A program made the translations under genes and the position numbers. The notes beneath the pieces were generated by a model that worked only from the letters and a program-made list of their open reading frames with translations, was not told the origin of the DNA and did no database searches. Below are positions 1-7,159 of a DNA stretch of 32,718 nt, in pieces (the stretch's first letter is position 1; each line of letters starts with the position of its first letter). Origin of the DNA: a bacterium (lineage in GTDB: Bacteria > SAR324 > XYD2-FULL-50-16); contig JAHJRI010000203.1 in NCBI GenBank assembly GCA_018830885.1, positions 1-32,718 of the forward strand, given 5' to 3'.

Positions 1-39
1 AACTTTATGCAGGAAAATGGCTGCACCAAAAACATGTGG

Positions 40-55
40 GGTTATGATCATAACC
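40..55. repeat. 16-bp perfect palindrome inside element copy 1
   Basis: GGTTATGATCATAACC reads the same on both strands and sits directly next to the left terminal repeat. It could be a transposase or host-factor binding site, or a fold-back tip. Only the symmetry is seen; the role is inferred. Confidence 0.5.
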
Positions 56-100
56 GCTTCAAGAGGTTATTTATTCATAAAAACGCATGAATCCATCCTT

Positions 101-178
101 GGAACTCCTGGAACCGATCCTTGGAACTCCTGGAACCGATCCTTGGAACTCCTGGAACCGATCCTTGGAACTCCTGGA
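101..178 (+). repeat. 22-bp tandem repeat, about 3.5 copies
   Basis: Three identical 22-bp units start at 101, 123 and 145, each beginning GGAACTCCTGGA, followed by a 12-base partial unit at 167-178. The unit length is not a multiple of three, and all short ORFs across it are repeat artefacts. Perfect identity between units indicates recent expansion. The array sits in the middle of the miniature element. Confidence 0.95.
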
Positions 179-265
179 TTCCATCCCTGGCTTCCAAGGT
201 TTTCTGAACAAACAACCTCTTTCCGCTTACAGGTACCCACACATATTTGGTGCACCCCAGGAAAA

Positions 266-693
266 GTTGTAAAAAAGGCTCTTCAGGCAACCCTGTCGCA
301 CACAGCATCCAGGAAACCAGTTTGAACGGATGAATAGATGCAGTTTTAACTGCACCCTGCGCGTCTCTGAGCAAGAATCCGCGCGGATGTCCTGGACCAC
401 TGCGCTGCAGACTGAAATCGGGGATCTGTTCTTTGCAGGACAGCTTTCCCTTTCCAGTCTATTCCCCGGGGCGGCAACGCTTTTCCAGCGTCTGAAAAGG
501 GGGCGTAAGTTGCGGAGATTATCAGTCAGGAACAGATTGAAATGAAACGAGCGAGCTTCACGCAGGGATGAATATTTGTCCCTGTTTCCAAATCCAGTGA
601 TGACCCTTTGAAACACCTTGTCAATCTGGGCAATGGCCGTTATAATAGGGGCCACAGCCGTCTCCTGCCGAATCTGGTGAAAATTCAAGAGAC
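266..693. other. Gap without a supported gene
   Basis: Between the miniature element and the candidate promoter before the PHA operon I see no gene I can support. A minus-strand open frame crosses 227-688, but it runs through the end of the mobile element, matches no family I know and has no convincing ribosome binding site. Confidence 0.5.
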
Positions 694-708
694 TGGCACA
701 TATCTTGT
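694..708 (+). promoter_or_regulatory. Candidate sigma-54 promoter for the PHA operon
   Basis: TGGCAC followed by five bases and TTGT gives the -24 GG and a near -12 element with correct 10-base spacing. The consensus ends TTGC, so the -12 C is replaced by T. The implied transcript start is near 719, about 95 bases before the first gene. The match is moderate and no enhancer-binding protein site was identified. Confidence 0.3.
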
Positions 709-777
709 AGCATCAAATGATTGACGTGACATTGGGAAACAAAGATGGTTTCCCTCGACAAGATCGCATTCTAAAAG

Positions 778-794
778 GCAGACCCCCGGTCTGC
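778..794 (+). promoter_or_regulatory. Stem-loop just upstream of the first PHA gene
   Basis: GCAGACC-CCC-GGTCTGC forms a perfect 7-bp stem with a 3-base loop. It ends about eight bases before the ribosome binding site AAGGA (802-806) of the gene starting at 813. No T-run follows, so it is not a simple intrinsic terminator. It might affect translation or mRNA stability. Confidence 0.45.
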
Positions 795-812
795 AAAAAT
801 TAAGGAACTTTA

Positions 813-2003
813 ATGGAAATGAATTTGGACAGTATGATGATGAGTATGGCCGACCTGAATCGTGCCACTTTTCAATTGGCCGAAAAGATGGTCAGCGCAA
901 CCTATCTTGACCGGTGGCACCCCTGGATGGAAAAAACACGGGCGTATCTTCAGGCCAAAGGTGAGCCCCCGGAGACCGCACAGTGGTATTCTCCGAACCA
1001 GGTGATTCTTGAGGAATATAAAACCGCGTTAAGACAGTTCATAGCCGACAAAAAAGGAAGTCCGCTGATCATTATACCGCCGGAGGCCGGGCACGATTCA
1101 ACCATCGTTGATTACGGTCCTGGACAGAGCCTGGTGGAATCTGCCCGGGACAATTATGATGGCAATGTTTTTGTGCTGGACAAACTGCCGGCGACCTTCG
1201 AAGACACAGGTTATTCCATTGACGATGCGATTCTCTCCATGGATGCATCCCTCGACAAGATCGGCGAACCTGTCAATATCATCGGATTTTGTCAGGGTGG
1301 CTGGCAGGCGGCCATCTACACCGCTCTTTTCCCGGAGAAGGTGAAGTCATTGACCGTGGCTGCCGGACCCATCGACTTCCATGCAGGGGATGCCAAGATC
1401 ACCGAAATGGCCAAGGGCCTGCCCATGGGATTCTATGAGGAAATGGTGGCGTTGGGCGGGGGGAATATGACCGGGGCATTCATTGTTCAGGGATTCATGC
1501 TGATGAATCCGGTCGATCGGTTTCTGGGTGACGATCTCAACCTGTTCAATCATGGTGATGATACTGAATATGTGCAGCGGCATACCAAGTTTCAGGCCTG
1601 GTACAAGAGATATCAGACGGTTCCCGGGTTGATGTATCTTCAGATCGTCCATCGGCTCTTTCAGGAAAACCGGCTGATCAAAGGGAAACTGGAAATACTG
1701 GATCGTATGGTTGACCTGAAGACGATTACCCAGCCCCTGATCCTGATCGGCGGGCTCAACGATGACATTACACCACCGCCCCAGGTCATGGCCATGAAAA
1801 ACCATGTCAGTTCCAAAGCCATTGACGAGATTCTGGTGCCTGCCGGTCACATTGGTGTATTTATGGGCTCCGATATTATCAAAAATTACTGGCCCGGAAT
1901 TCTGAAAAACATCAGCGCCGGCAGGATCGGTCAAAAGCCCGTACAACCGAAACAGGCTCCGAAACAGCCGCCTTCACCCAAAACGTCCAAAGCGACAGGA
2001 TAA
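813..2003 (+). CDS. Divergent PhaC-like PHA synthase/hydrolase-fold protein
   Basis: This is an alpha/beta-hydrolase protein of 396 residues resembling class III polyhydroxyalkanoate synthase PhaC. The PhaC lipase box appears as GFCQGG with Cys160. Asp317 (in NDDITPP) and His346 (in AGHIGVF) complete a Cys-Asp-His triad with nearly the spacing of Allochromatium PhaC (149/302/331). It lacks the canonical VDWGYP region seen in the second PhaC of this operon, having LDKLPATFED instead, so it is a distinct paralogue. The last 25 residues are Lys/Pro/Gln-rich. The start is supported by AAGGA five to six bases upstream. It sits directly before phaE. It could be a synthase with altered specificity, a partner subunit, or an intracellular PHA depolymerase, since those also use a Cys nucleophile. 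Family is fairly sure; activity is not. Confidence 0.8.
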   Translation: MEMNLDSMMMSMADLNRATFQLAEKMVSATYLDRWHPWMEKTRAYLQAKGEPPETAQWYSPNQVILEEYKTALRQFIADKKGSPLIIIPPEAGHDSTIVDYGPGQSLVESARDNYDGNVFVLDKLPATFEDTGYSIDDAILSMDASLDKIGEPVNIIGFCQGGWQAAIYTALFPEKVKSLTVAAGPIDFHAGDAKITEMAKGLPMGFYEEMVALGGGNMTGAFIVQGFMLMNPVDRFLGDDLNLFNHGDDTEYVQRHTKFQAWYKRYQTVPGLMYLQIVHRLFQENRLIKGKLEILDRMVDLKTITQPLILIGGLNDDITPPPQVMAMKNHVSSKAIDEILVPAGHIGVFMGSDIIKNYWPGILKNISAGRIGQKPVQPKQAPKQPPSPKTSKATG

Positions 2004-2009
2004 TTGATT

Positions 2010-2882
2010 ATGGCTGAAAATCCCCTCAATTTTGACATGAATACGCTGGTATCGACCTGGATGAAGATGACAACAGACACCTGGGGCGAAATGAGCAAGA
2101 CAGCCGGCAGCAATCAGCGGCCCAGTCGGTCACAGGATTCGCTTGATTCGATTCTGAAGACCTGGCGGATGGTCTCTTCAGCCATCAGCAGTCAGGACAA
2201 TCTGAATGCGCAACTGGCGGGTATCGGGGAGCTGCCCAATGTGCTGCTTAAACTCGCTCAGGCCAGTGTTGAAGGCGTTTCACGGTTTCAGGAGCGGGCC
2301 CGGGAAAGGCTGGATCGGGCAGCAGACCATCATGGGTTGTTTAATCCAGACAGTTTTGATGATAGTTTTTTTGACGACTGGAAACAGCTGTATGAAACAG
2401 AGATCCGAAAATACCTGAACATTCCGCAACTGGGATTGACACGGTTTTATCAGGAGAAAATGAACCAGGTGGTGGATAAACACCAGCTCCTGCAGACAGC
2501 CCTGGGGGAGTTTATTTTTATCCTGTTCAAACCCATCGAAGAATCCATGAAAACACTCCAGGACCAATTGGCTGAGCAGCCGGAGGGAGGATTGACCGGC
2601 AACACCAAAGAGATCTATCAGAAATGGATCGGGATCCTGGAGAACAATTATGCCAGACAGTTAAGATCACCGGAATATCTGAAGGTACAGGGTAAAGTCC
2701 TGGTTGCCATGACCGATTTCTCAACGATCAAGGACGAAATCCTGCAGGACATGGCATCCAGCTTACCATTTCCCGGTCGAAAAGAGATGGATGAACTTTA
2801 CAAGGAACTTTACCGACTGCGAAAGCGCGTCCGGGAACTTGAAAAAAACAGCCAGCCCCAAACCACCGAAGCGAAAACTTAG
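2010..2882 (+). CDS. phaE: Class III PHA synthase subunit PhaE
   Basis: A protein of about 290 residues without catalytic motifs, matching the PhaE subunit that activates PhaC in class III synthases. The C-terminal third is the family hallmark: a helical region with LRSPEYLKVQGKVL, then LPFPGRKEMDELYKELYRLRKRVRELEK split across about residues 250-280, ending in a coiled coil. It is shorter than the Allochromatium subunit (about 357 residues). A TTG at 2004 could extend it by two codons, but AGGA at 1997-2000 is better spaced for ATG at 2010. It starts six bases after the preceding stop and is followed by the canonical phaC, so all three are probably co-transcribed. The position between two PhaC-like genes raises the question of which one it activates. 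Confidence 0.85.
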   Translation: MAENPLNFDMNTLVSTWMKMTTDTWGEMSKTAGSNQRPSRSQDSLDSILKTWRMVSSAISSQDNLNAQLAGIGELPNVLLKLAQASVEGVSRFQERARERLDRAADHHGLFNPDSFDDSFFDDWKQLYETEIRKYLNIPQLGLTRFYQEKMNQVVDKHQLLQTALGEFIFILFKPIEESMKTLQDQLAEQPEGGLTGNTKEIYQKWIGILENNYARQLRSPEYLKVQGKVLVAMTDFSTIKDEILQDMASSLPFPGRKEMDELYKELYRLRKRVRELEKNSQPQTTEAKT

Positions 2883-2970
2883 CTGAACTCCGTTCCCAGA
2901 CGCAGTTCCCCCTGCAATGGGTAACCACGACTGCTGCACCGTGCAGGGTCATGACATTCAGAACACAATT

Positions 2971-4197
2971 ATGGCAACCAAACCGACAATATCTATCGAT
3001 CATATCCTGTCAAGACTGGCTGAAGACTCCCAAAAAGCCCAGTCCCTGCTTGACCGGGCTTCAAATGTCCTGCTGGAACCCCTGGAGACGGAAATTGCAC
3101 CGACGCCTTACGAGGTGGTCTACCAGGAAGACAGGGTGCAGTTGAAATACTATAAACCCGCTGGTCCCATTAGATCGAAAAAACCGTTGCTGATCGTCTA
3201 TGCTCTGATTAACAGGGAGACGATGCTGGATCTTCAGCCGGGCAGAAGTGTCGTGCAGAAGCTTCTCGCTGAAGGGATCGAGCTGTACATGGTCGACTGG
3301 GGGTATCCAACCCGTATGGACCGCTATCAGACGATTGATGACCACGTGAACGGTTATATGGACAACGTGGTTGATTTTATCCGTCACAGGCATCATATTC
3401 CCAGTGTCAACCTGATGGGAATTTGCATGGGGGGGGCTTTCAGCGTCATGTACAGTGCCATGCATCCTGAAAAAATCAATACCCTGGTCACGACAGTGAC
3501 CCCGACCAATTTCGATACGGAGCAGGGACTGCTTCATGTCTGGATGAAGCATATTGATGCGGACACCCTGGTCGATTCCGTCGGAAACCTCTCCGGCGAT
3601 GTTATGAATTTTGCGTTTCTGCTGTTGAACCCGGCCAGACTCATGATCGACAAGTATGTCGGCTTTATGGAGCATATGGACAACAAGGAGTTCGTGGAGA
3701 ATTTTATCCGGATGGAGAAATGGATTTTTGACAGCCCGGATGTGCCGGGCGAGACACTCCGCCAGTTTATTACCGATTGTTACCAGAAAAACCTGTTGAT
3801 ACAGAATAAAATGGAGCTGGGTGGCCGCCGGGTGGACCTGCGAAAAATAACCATGCCGGTGCTGAATTTCTATGGCAAATACGATCATCTGGTGCCGCCT
3901 GAAGCCTGTGAAAAGCTGACAAAAGCAGTGGGCAGCCGGGACACCGAGGACATCTGCCTGGATACCGGTCATATCGGAATCTATGTCAGTTCCAAGTGTC
4001 AGCAACTGTTTGCACCCAAGATCGCTGCCTGGCTGCTCGAACGACAGACTGAACCTGACTCGGCGAATAAAACAGCTCACCCAAAAGAGACCCGTAAACA
4101 GACCCCCAAAACGGGAAAGAGCCCTGCTGCGAGACCTAAAAAAGGCACTCCAGGAAAAAAATCCCGTTTGGCAACCCCAAAAAAAGTGAATCGATAA
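2971..4197 (+). CDS. phaC: Class III poly(3-hydroxyalkanoate) synthase PhaC
   Basis: Polymerises 3-hydroxyacyl-CoA into PHA granules together with PhaE. From ATG 2971 the protein has 408 residues. The catalytic triad is Cys152 in GICMGG, Asp305 in YDHLVPP and His334 in TGHIGIYV, almost the same positions as in Allochromatium PhaC (149/302/331). Other family blocks are PLLIVYALINR, VDWGYP, and RMEKWIFDSPD. Residues from about 360 to the end form a Lys/Pro/Thr/Ala-rich basic tail absent from the 355-residue model enzyme and reminiscent of PhaF or histone-H1-like tails. The frame is open to ATG 2917, but the family alignment begins near 2971; neither start has a strong ribosome binding site, so the start is less sure than the function. 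Confidence 0.93.
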   Translation: MATKPTISIDHILSRLAEDSQKAQSLLDRASNVLLEPLETEIAPTPYEVVYQEDRVQLKYYKPAGPIRSKKPLLIVYALINRETMLDLQPGRSVVQKLLAEGIELYMVDWGYPTRMDRYQTIDDHVNGYMDNVVDFIRHRHHIPSVNLMGICMGGAFSVMYSAMHPEKINTLVTTVTPTNFDTEQGLLHVWMKHIDADTLVDSVGNLSGDVMNFAFLLLNPARLMIDKYVGFMEHMDNKEFVENFIRMEKWIFDSPDVPGETLRQFITDCYQKNLLIQNKMELGGRRVDLRKITMPVLNFYGKYDHLVPPEACEKLTKAVGSRDTEDICLDTGHIGIYVSSKCQQLFAPKIAAWLLERQTEPDSANKTAHPKETRKQTPKTGKSPAARPKKGTPGKKSRLATPKKVNR

Positions 4198-4210
4198 ACA
4201 GGAGAAGACC

Positions 4211-5257
4211 TTGGCAAAGCAAATAGACTATTTCAAGACATTCGCTACCATCAGTAAAGCCCTTGGGAGTACCCTTCATCTTGAAGAGATTCTCCATCTG
4301 ATCGTTGAAAGCGCTGTCGAATCGATGGATGGAAAGGCCGCCTGTCTCTTTTTAGCAGACCGGGAAAAGGATGTGTTTGTGGAAAAGGCACAGATCGGTC
4401 TCTCCAAAAGCTATCTCCATGCCAATCCCGTTCGTGCGCGACAAACAGAGGGAGATCTGGTCAAAGATGGATACATTGCCATTTCCGACATCGACAAGGA
4501 CCCCCGGGTAGAGAATCGGGAAGCCAAGAAGAAAGAGGGAATCGCATCAATCCTGGTGGTGCCGGTTACCGTCAATCAGGAAACCATTGGCGTGCTGACC
4601 CTGTACACGGCAACCCGCCGGTCATTTTCACAGTATGATATCGATTTTCTGAATGCGCTGGCGGAGCAGGGAGGACTGGCTATCCAGAGATCAACTCTGA
4701 TCGAACGGATCCGTGGAAACACTCGGATTTTTCGGGAGTTGTCCGCCAATATCAATGCCAGTCTGGATATCAAAGAGATTCTGAATAACCTGACCGTGGC
4801 CCTGGCCAACGCTTTGAATATGAAAGGGGTCAGTATCCGTCTGCTGAACAAGCAGACCGGGGAAATGCCGATCGTGGCCGGCTACGGATTGAGCGATGAG
4901 TTCCTGTACAAGAATAAAGGGTCCATCCAGTCAAACCTGAACCAGACGCTCAAGGGCGAAACTATTGTTATCGAAAACGCCGTGACTGATAAGCGCGTCC
5001 GTTACAAGAATGAATTGAAAAAAGAGGGGATTGGTTCGGCGATGTTCGTTCCTATCAAAACCAGGGACGATGTCGTGGGTATTATCCGGTTGTTTAGCGC
5101 GGAACCCCAGCATTTTCCGGAAGAGACGATCGATCTGGTCAATGCGCTGGCGGAGCAGGGCGGTCTGGCCATTCAGAATGCGTCCATGCTCTTGATGCTG
5201 CAGGAGGATAAGAAAAACCTGGAGCAGGATATGTGGATTCACAAATCCTGGTTTTGA
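4211..5257 (+). CDS. Tandem GAF-domain protein without output domain
   Basis: A 348-residue soluble protein made of two GAF domains, about residues 8-165 and 180-335. Both end in the same helix motif, LNALAEQGGLAIQ and VNALAEQGGLAIQ. GAF domains bind small ligands, haem, nitric oxide or cyclic nucleotides, but no specific ligand pocket can be read here. There is no kinase, cyclase, EAL/GGDEF or DNA-binding domain; the protein ends shortly after the second GAF with an acidic helix and HKSWF. The start codon is TTG, supported by AGGAG at 4200-4204 about six bases upstream. It lies 13 bases after phaC and is probably in the same operon, which suggests a sensor tied to storage-polymer metabolism. 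That link is inferred from position only. Confidence 0.85.
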   Translation: MAKQIDYFKTFATISKALGSTLHLEEILHLIVESAVESMDGKAACLFLADREKDVFVEKAQIGLSKSYLHANPVRARQTEGDLVKDGYIAISDIDKDPRVENREAKKKEGIASILVVPVTVNQETIGVLTLYTATRRSFSQYDIDFLNALAEQGGLAIQRSTLIERIRGNTRIFRELSANINASLDIKEILNNLTVALANALNMKGVSIRLLNKQTGEMPIVAGYGLSDEFLYKNKGSIQSNLNQTLKGETIVIENAVTDKRVRYKNELKKEGIGSAMFVPIKTRDDVVGIIRLFSAEPQHFPEETIDLVNALAEQGGLAIQNASMLLMLQEDKKNLEQDMWIHKSWF

Positions 5258-5326
5258 TGACAGGTCTCTCCAGAAAAATATGATCCATAGCCATCCCCGG
5301 GTCAATACTGTGGCGATGGTAGCAGG

Positions 5327-5358
5327 GACACCGGCTCCAAAGGGACTGAACCGGTGTC
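5327..5358. terminator. Inverted repeat between convergent transcripts, possible terminator
   Basis: GACACCGG at 5327-5334 pairs perfectly with CCGGTGTC at 5351-5358 across a 16-base loop. It lies between the end of the GAF gene and the converging phasin gene. No T-run follows on either strand, so if it terminates transcription it is not a textbook intrinsic terminator. Confidence 0.3.
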
Positions 5359-5456
5359 ACAGTCTAAACCAACCATGGCCTGGGACCGGACCGATCCGTT
5401 GTTCAGCTGGGGACTGCAGTTCATGAAGTAGATACTGGCGGGTGTGATGAAGGATC

Positions 5457-5966
5457 TTACTGCTTGGGGAGATTCTCTTTGAAAAGTCTTTGGAATTGTT
5501 GACTCTGTTCGGAAAAAAAATCAGTCAGTACACGGGTCGCTTTATCCCCGTCTGGTTCTTTGGCGGATTCCGATTTCAACTGCGACTGCAGTTCCCGAAT
5601 CAAGGCTTCCTGCTCATCCAGCCTGGTTTTGAGTGCCTTCAACGCTTCTTCCAGTTTCCGATCTTCGTCACCTGGTTTTACAGGGGGCCACCCGGGAAAG
5701 CCGCCGGTGAACAGTTTCATGCTCTCGAATAATGTCTCCCATTTTCTCAGCATATCCAGGCTCGACAACGTCAGCTGATTGAGCTGCATGATGTCCCTGA
5801 AAAAATGGTTTCCCGGGTCCTCACCAGCGGTCTTGCGAGCCGGAGGGGACCCGGGCAGTCCGGACCCGGAAAGGCTAAAGCGGCCAATCAACTGTTCCAT
5901 CTGTTTGAATAGCGAACTGGATTGCTCCAGCGATTGCTCCATCAAGGCTTCCAGTTTTTTATCCAT
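5457..5966 (-). CDS. Phasin-like coiled-coil protein
   Basis: A 169-residue protein without enzymatic motifs. Residues 1-30 are helical (DKKLEALMEQSLEQSSSLFKQ), a Pro/Gly-rich linker follows, then a helix (IMQLNQLTLSSLDMLRKWETLFESMK) and a strong heptad-patterned coiled coil (KLEEALKALKTRLDEQEALIRELQSQL). It ends in another amphipathic helix. This pattern suits a granule-surface protein or a shortened PhaE-like partner, but I do not recognise a named family. It lies 38 bases downstream of the small phasin gene on the same strand and converges on the PHA operon, so a role at PHA granules is inferred from context. The ribosome binding site is weak, so translation may depend on the upstream gene. 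Confidence 0.7.
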   Translation of the reverse strand: MDKKLEALMEQSLEQSSSLFKQMEQLIGRFSLSGSGLPGSPPARKTAGEDPGNHFFRDIMQLNQLTLSSLDMLRKWETLFESMKLFTGGFPGWPPVKPGDEDRKLEEALKALKTRLDEQEALIRELQSQLKSESAKEPDGDKATRVLTDFFSEQSQQFQRLFKENLPKQ

Positions 5967-6004
5967 AGATCAAGTGGTGAGACGGTTGCCGGGTAATGAT
6001 CGAT

Positions 6005-6265
6005 TTATTCGGACTTGAAGTACGCTTCAACTTTTTTGAAGGCTTCGTCGACCCCTTTTTTGAAATCGTCTCGGCCCTTTTTATAAGCTGCCGTAAAGTC
6101 GTTAATGACTTTTTTACCTTCCTCCGGCAGCCAGGTTGCCTGCTCCAGAGTACTTTGTCCAAGGCGTTCGGCCTGTTCCTGCAAGAGGCTCATCGCATTA
6201 AATGCATTATCCAGGGTGGCTTTATTGAAATCGATGACTTGCTTGACCAGTTGTTTTTGATCCAT
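6005..6265 (-). CDS. Small phasin-family protein
   Basis: An 86-residue amphipathic helical protein (KQLVKQVIDFNKATLDN…LLQEQAERL…WLPEEGKKVIN…YKKGRDDFKKGVDEAFKKVEAYF). It resembles the short phasins found near PHA genes in deltaproteobacteria, which coat granules and control their size. The start at 6265 is chosen because GGAG lies about eight bases upstream; the longer frame reaching 6358 has no family similarity in its extra part and no better ribosome binding site. A sigma-54-type promoter candidate lies about 125 bases upstream. It leads a two-gene minus-strand operon with the coiled-coil protein downstream. Confidence 0.85.
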   Translation of the reverse strand: MDQKQLVKQVIDFNKATLDNAFNAMSLLQEQAERLGQSTLEQATWLPEEGKKVINDFTAAYKKGRDDFKKGVDEAFKKVEAYFKSE

Positions 6266-6389
6266 TTTGTTCTCCATTGATGAGTGATCGGTTATTTTGC
6301 CTGCAGGGGTCACAGAACCCGAAACCTGTCCGGAATGACCATTTTCCCTGCTCTCCAACGCAATTACAGTTTGTTGATGTATCTAAGGC

Positions 6390-6405
6390 TGCAATATTTC
6401 TGCCA
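6390..6405 (-). promoter_or_regulatory. Candidate sigma-54 promoter for the phasin operon
   Basis: On the minus strand the sequence reads TGGCAGAAATATTGCA. The essential -24 GG and -12 GC are both present with exactly ten bases between them, and the flanking TTGCA matches consensus. The predicted transcript start is near 6379, giving a leader of about 115 bases before the phasin start at 6265. Confidence 0.5.
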
Positions 6406-7029
6406 CTTGTCTGTCTTTGGTGCTGAAAAAAGGGGGTTCCAACGTCAACGGAGACGTTTCTTTCCTGCGCTGCAGCACTGCACCACCTAACCACCAAACC
6501 CCATGCGGACCATATCCCTCTTTTCCCTGCAGTTTATTGTCTGAGCGTCTCTTCATATTGATTTAATCATAAAGGAAGCGTTTTCGAGTGTCAAAGGACT
6601 TTTCTATGTTTCGACTCAGATATGGCTGCACCGTGCTGGCAGGTCTGTCTGGATTGTGGCCGGATTCCCGGACGCTTTCCCTTCTTCCGGTCCGTCCGAC
6701 GGGGGCATGCGGGTCAGTATGAACAAGAGTCATCGATTCCTTCTGGAAAGTATCACCCGCTCTCTCCTGGAATGGTTCTGATTCTTTTTTTTTGAGACCA
6801 AAGGTGGCCTTTGATGGGTTGATTGCTGGTGGAATCTTCATGCCGAAAGGTCCCGGACCCGTTCTGCCAGCATTCGGGCGTCAGGGCGATCGTATCAAAA
6901 ATTACTGGTAAGACGGGGACCACTTATGATAGTGATCACATCAACATAGTACGACGTTTCCATTTACGCCGGGATATCCCGGTTGGCTCCATATGCCGGG
7001 TTGTCCACGTGTCCGGCACGCTCATTTTC
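6406..7029. other. Gap without a supported gene
   Basis: No gene I can support lies here. The stretch contains several short dyads (AACGTC-N6-GACGTT near 6440, and the palindrome at 6969-6982) and leads into an amidohydrolase-like relic, so it may be decayed coding sequence. Confidence 0.5.
6969..6982. promoter_or_regulatory. 14-bp perfect palindrome, possible operator
   Basis: CCGGGATATCCCGG is perfectly symmetric. It lies about 180 bases before the mu-crystallin-family gene, and a second short palindrome (GTGATCAC, near 6930) is close by. A regulator-binding role is only a possibility. Confidence 0.25.
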
Positions 7030-7116
7030 GAAAAATATGATCTGTTGGCCAAAGAAGCCAGGATAATCGACGGTACCGGCAATCTGCCTTACCGGGCTGA
7101 TGCCGGGACTGCTGGA
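7030..7116 (+). pseudogene. Relic of an N-acyl-D-amino-acid deacylase N-terminus
   Basis: In one frame the translation reads EKYDLLAKEARIIDGTGNLP followed by YRADAG. This closely resembles the N-terminal beta strand of D-aminoacylase/amidohydrolase proteins (pattern YDLLIxxxxIxDGTGxPxxxADVG). After about 28 codons the similarity stops and the frame is closed shortly afterwards inside the next gene. No metal-binding HxH follows. I read this as a remnant of a deleted gene next to the mu-crystallin-family gene. Chance similarity is possible because the stretch is short. Confidence 0.45.
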
Positions 7117-7159
7117 TTTTCTGTAGTGCATCCGCGTCTGGAAGGATTCAACCCAATAA

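Larger units (their letters stand above)
19..257. mobile_element. Miniature inverted-repeat (MITE-like) element, copy 1
   Basis: Terminal inverted repeats lie at 19-40 (GGCTGCACC…CATGTGGG) and 236-257 and match at 18 of 22 positions. The arms keep pairing further in: the stretch starting AAGAGGTT at 61 has its complement around 198-221. An 8-bp direct repeat, CAGGAAAA, flanks the element at 10-17 and 258-265, with one extra base on the left, as expected for a target-site duplication. There is no ORF for a transposase, so it would be non-autonomous. The left terminus matches the termini of the element at 32123-32292 at up to 20 of 22 positions, which supports one shared family. A 16-bp perfect palindrome (40-55) and a 22-bp tandem repeat (101-178) lie inside. 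The family name is unknown to me. Confidence 0.7.

Noticed and set aside
101..178. Tandem repeats considered as a CRISPR array
   Set aside because: Units are contiguous and identical with no spacers, and no cas gene is present.
227..688. Minus-strand open frame of 153 codons before the PHA operon
   Set aside because: It runs into the mobile element terminus, lacks a ribosome binding site and resembles no family; probably a chance frame.
3061..4080. A 339-codon minus-strand frame opposite phaC
   Set aside because: Antisense shadow of a certain PHA synthase gene, with no family similarity.
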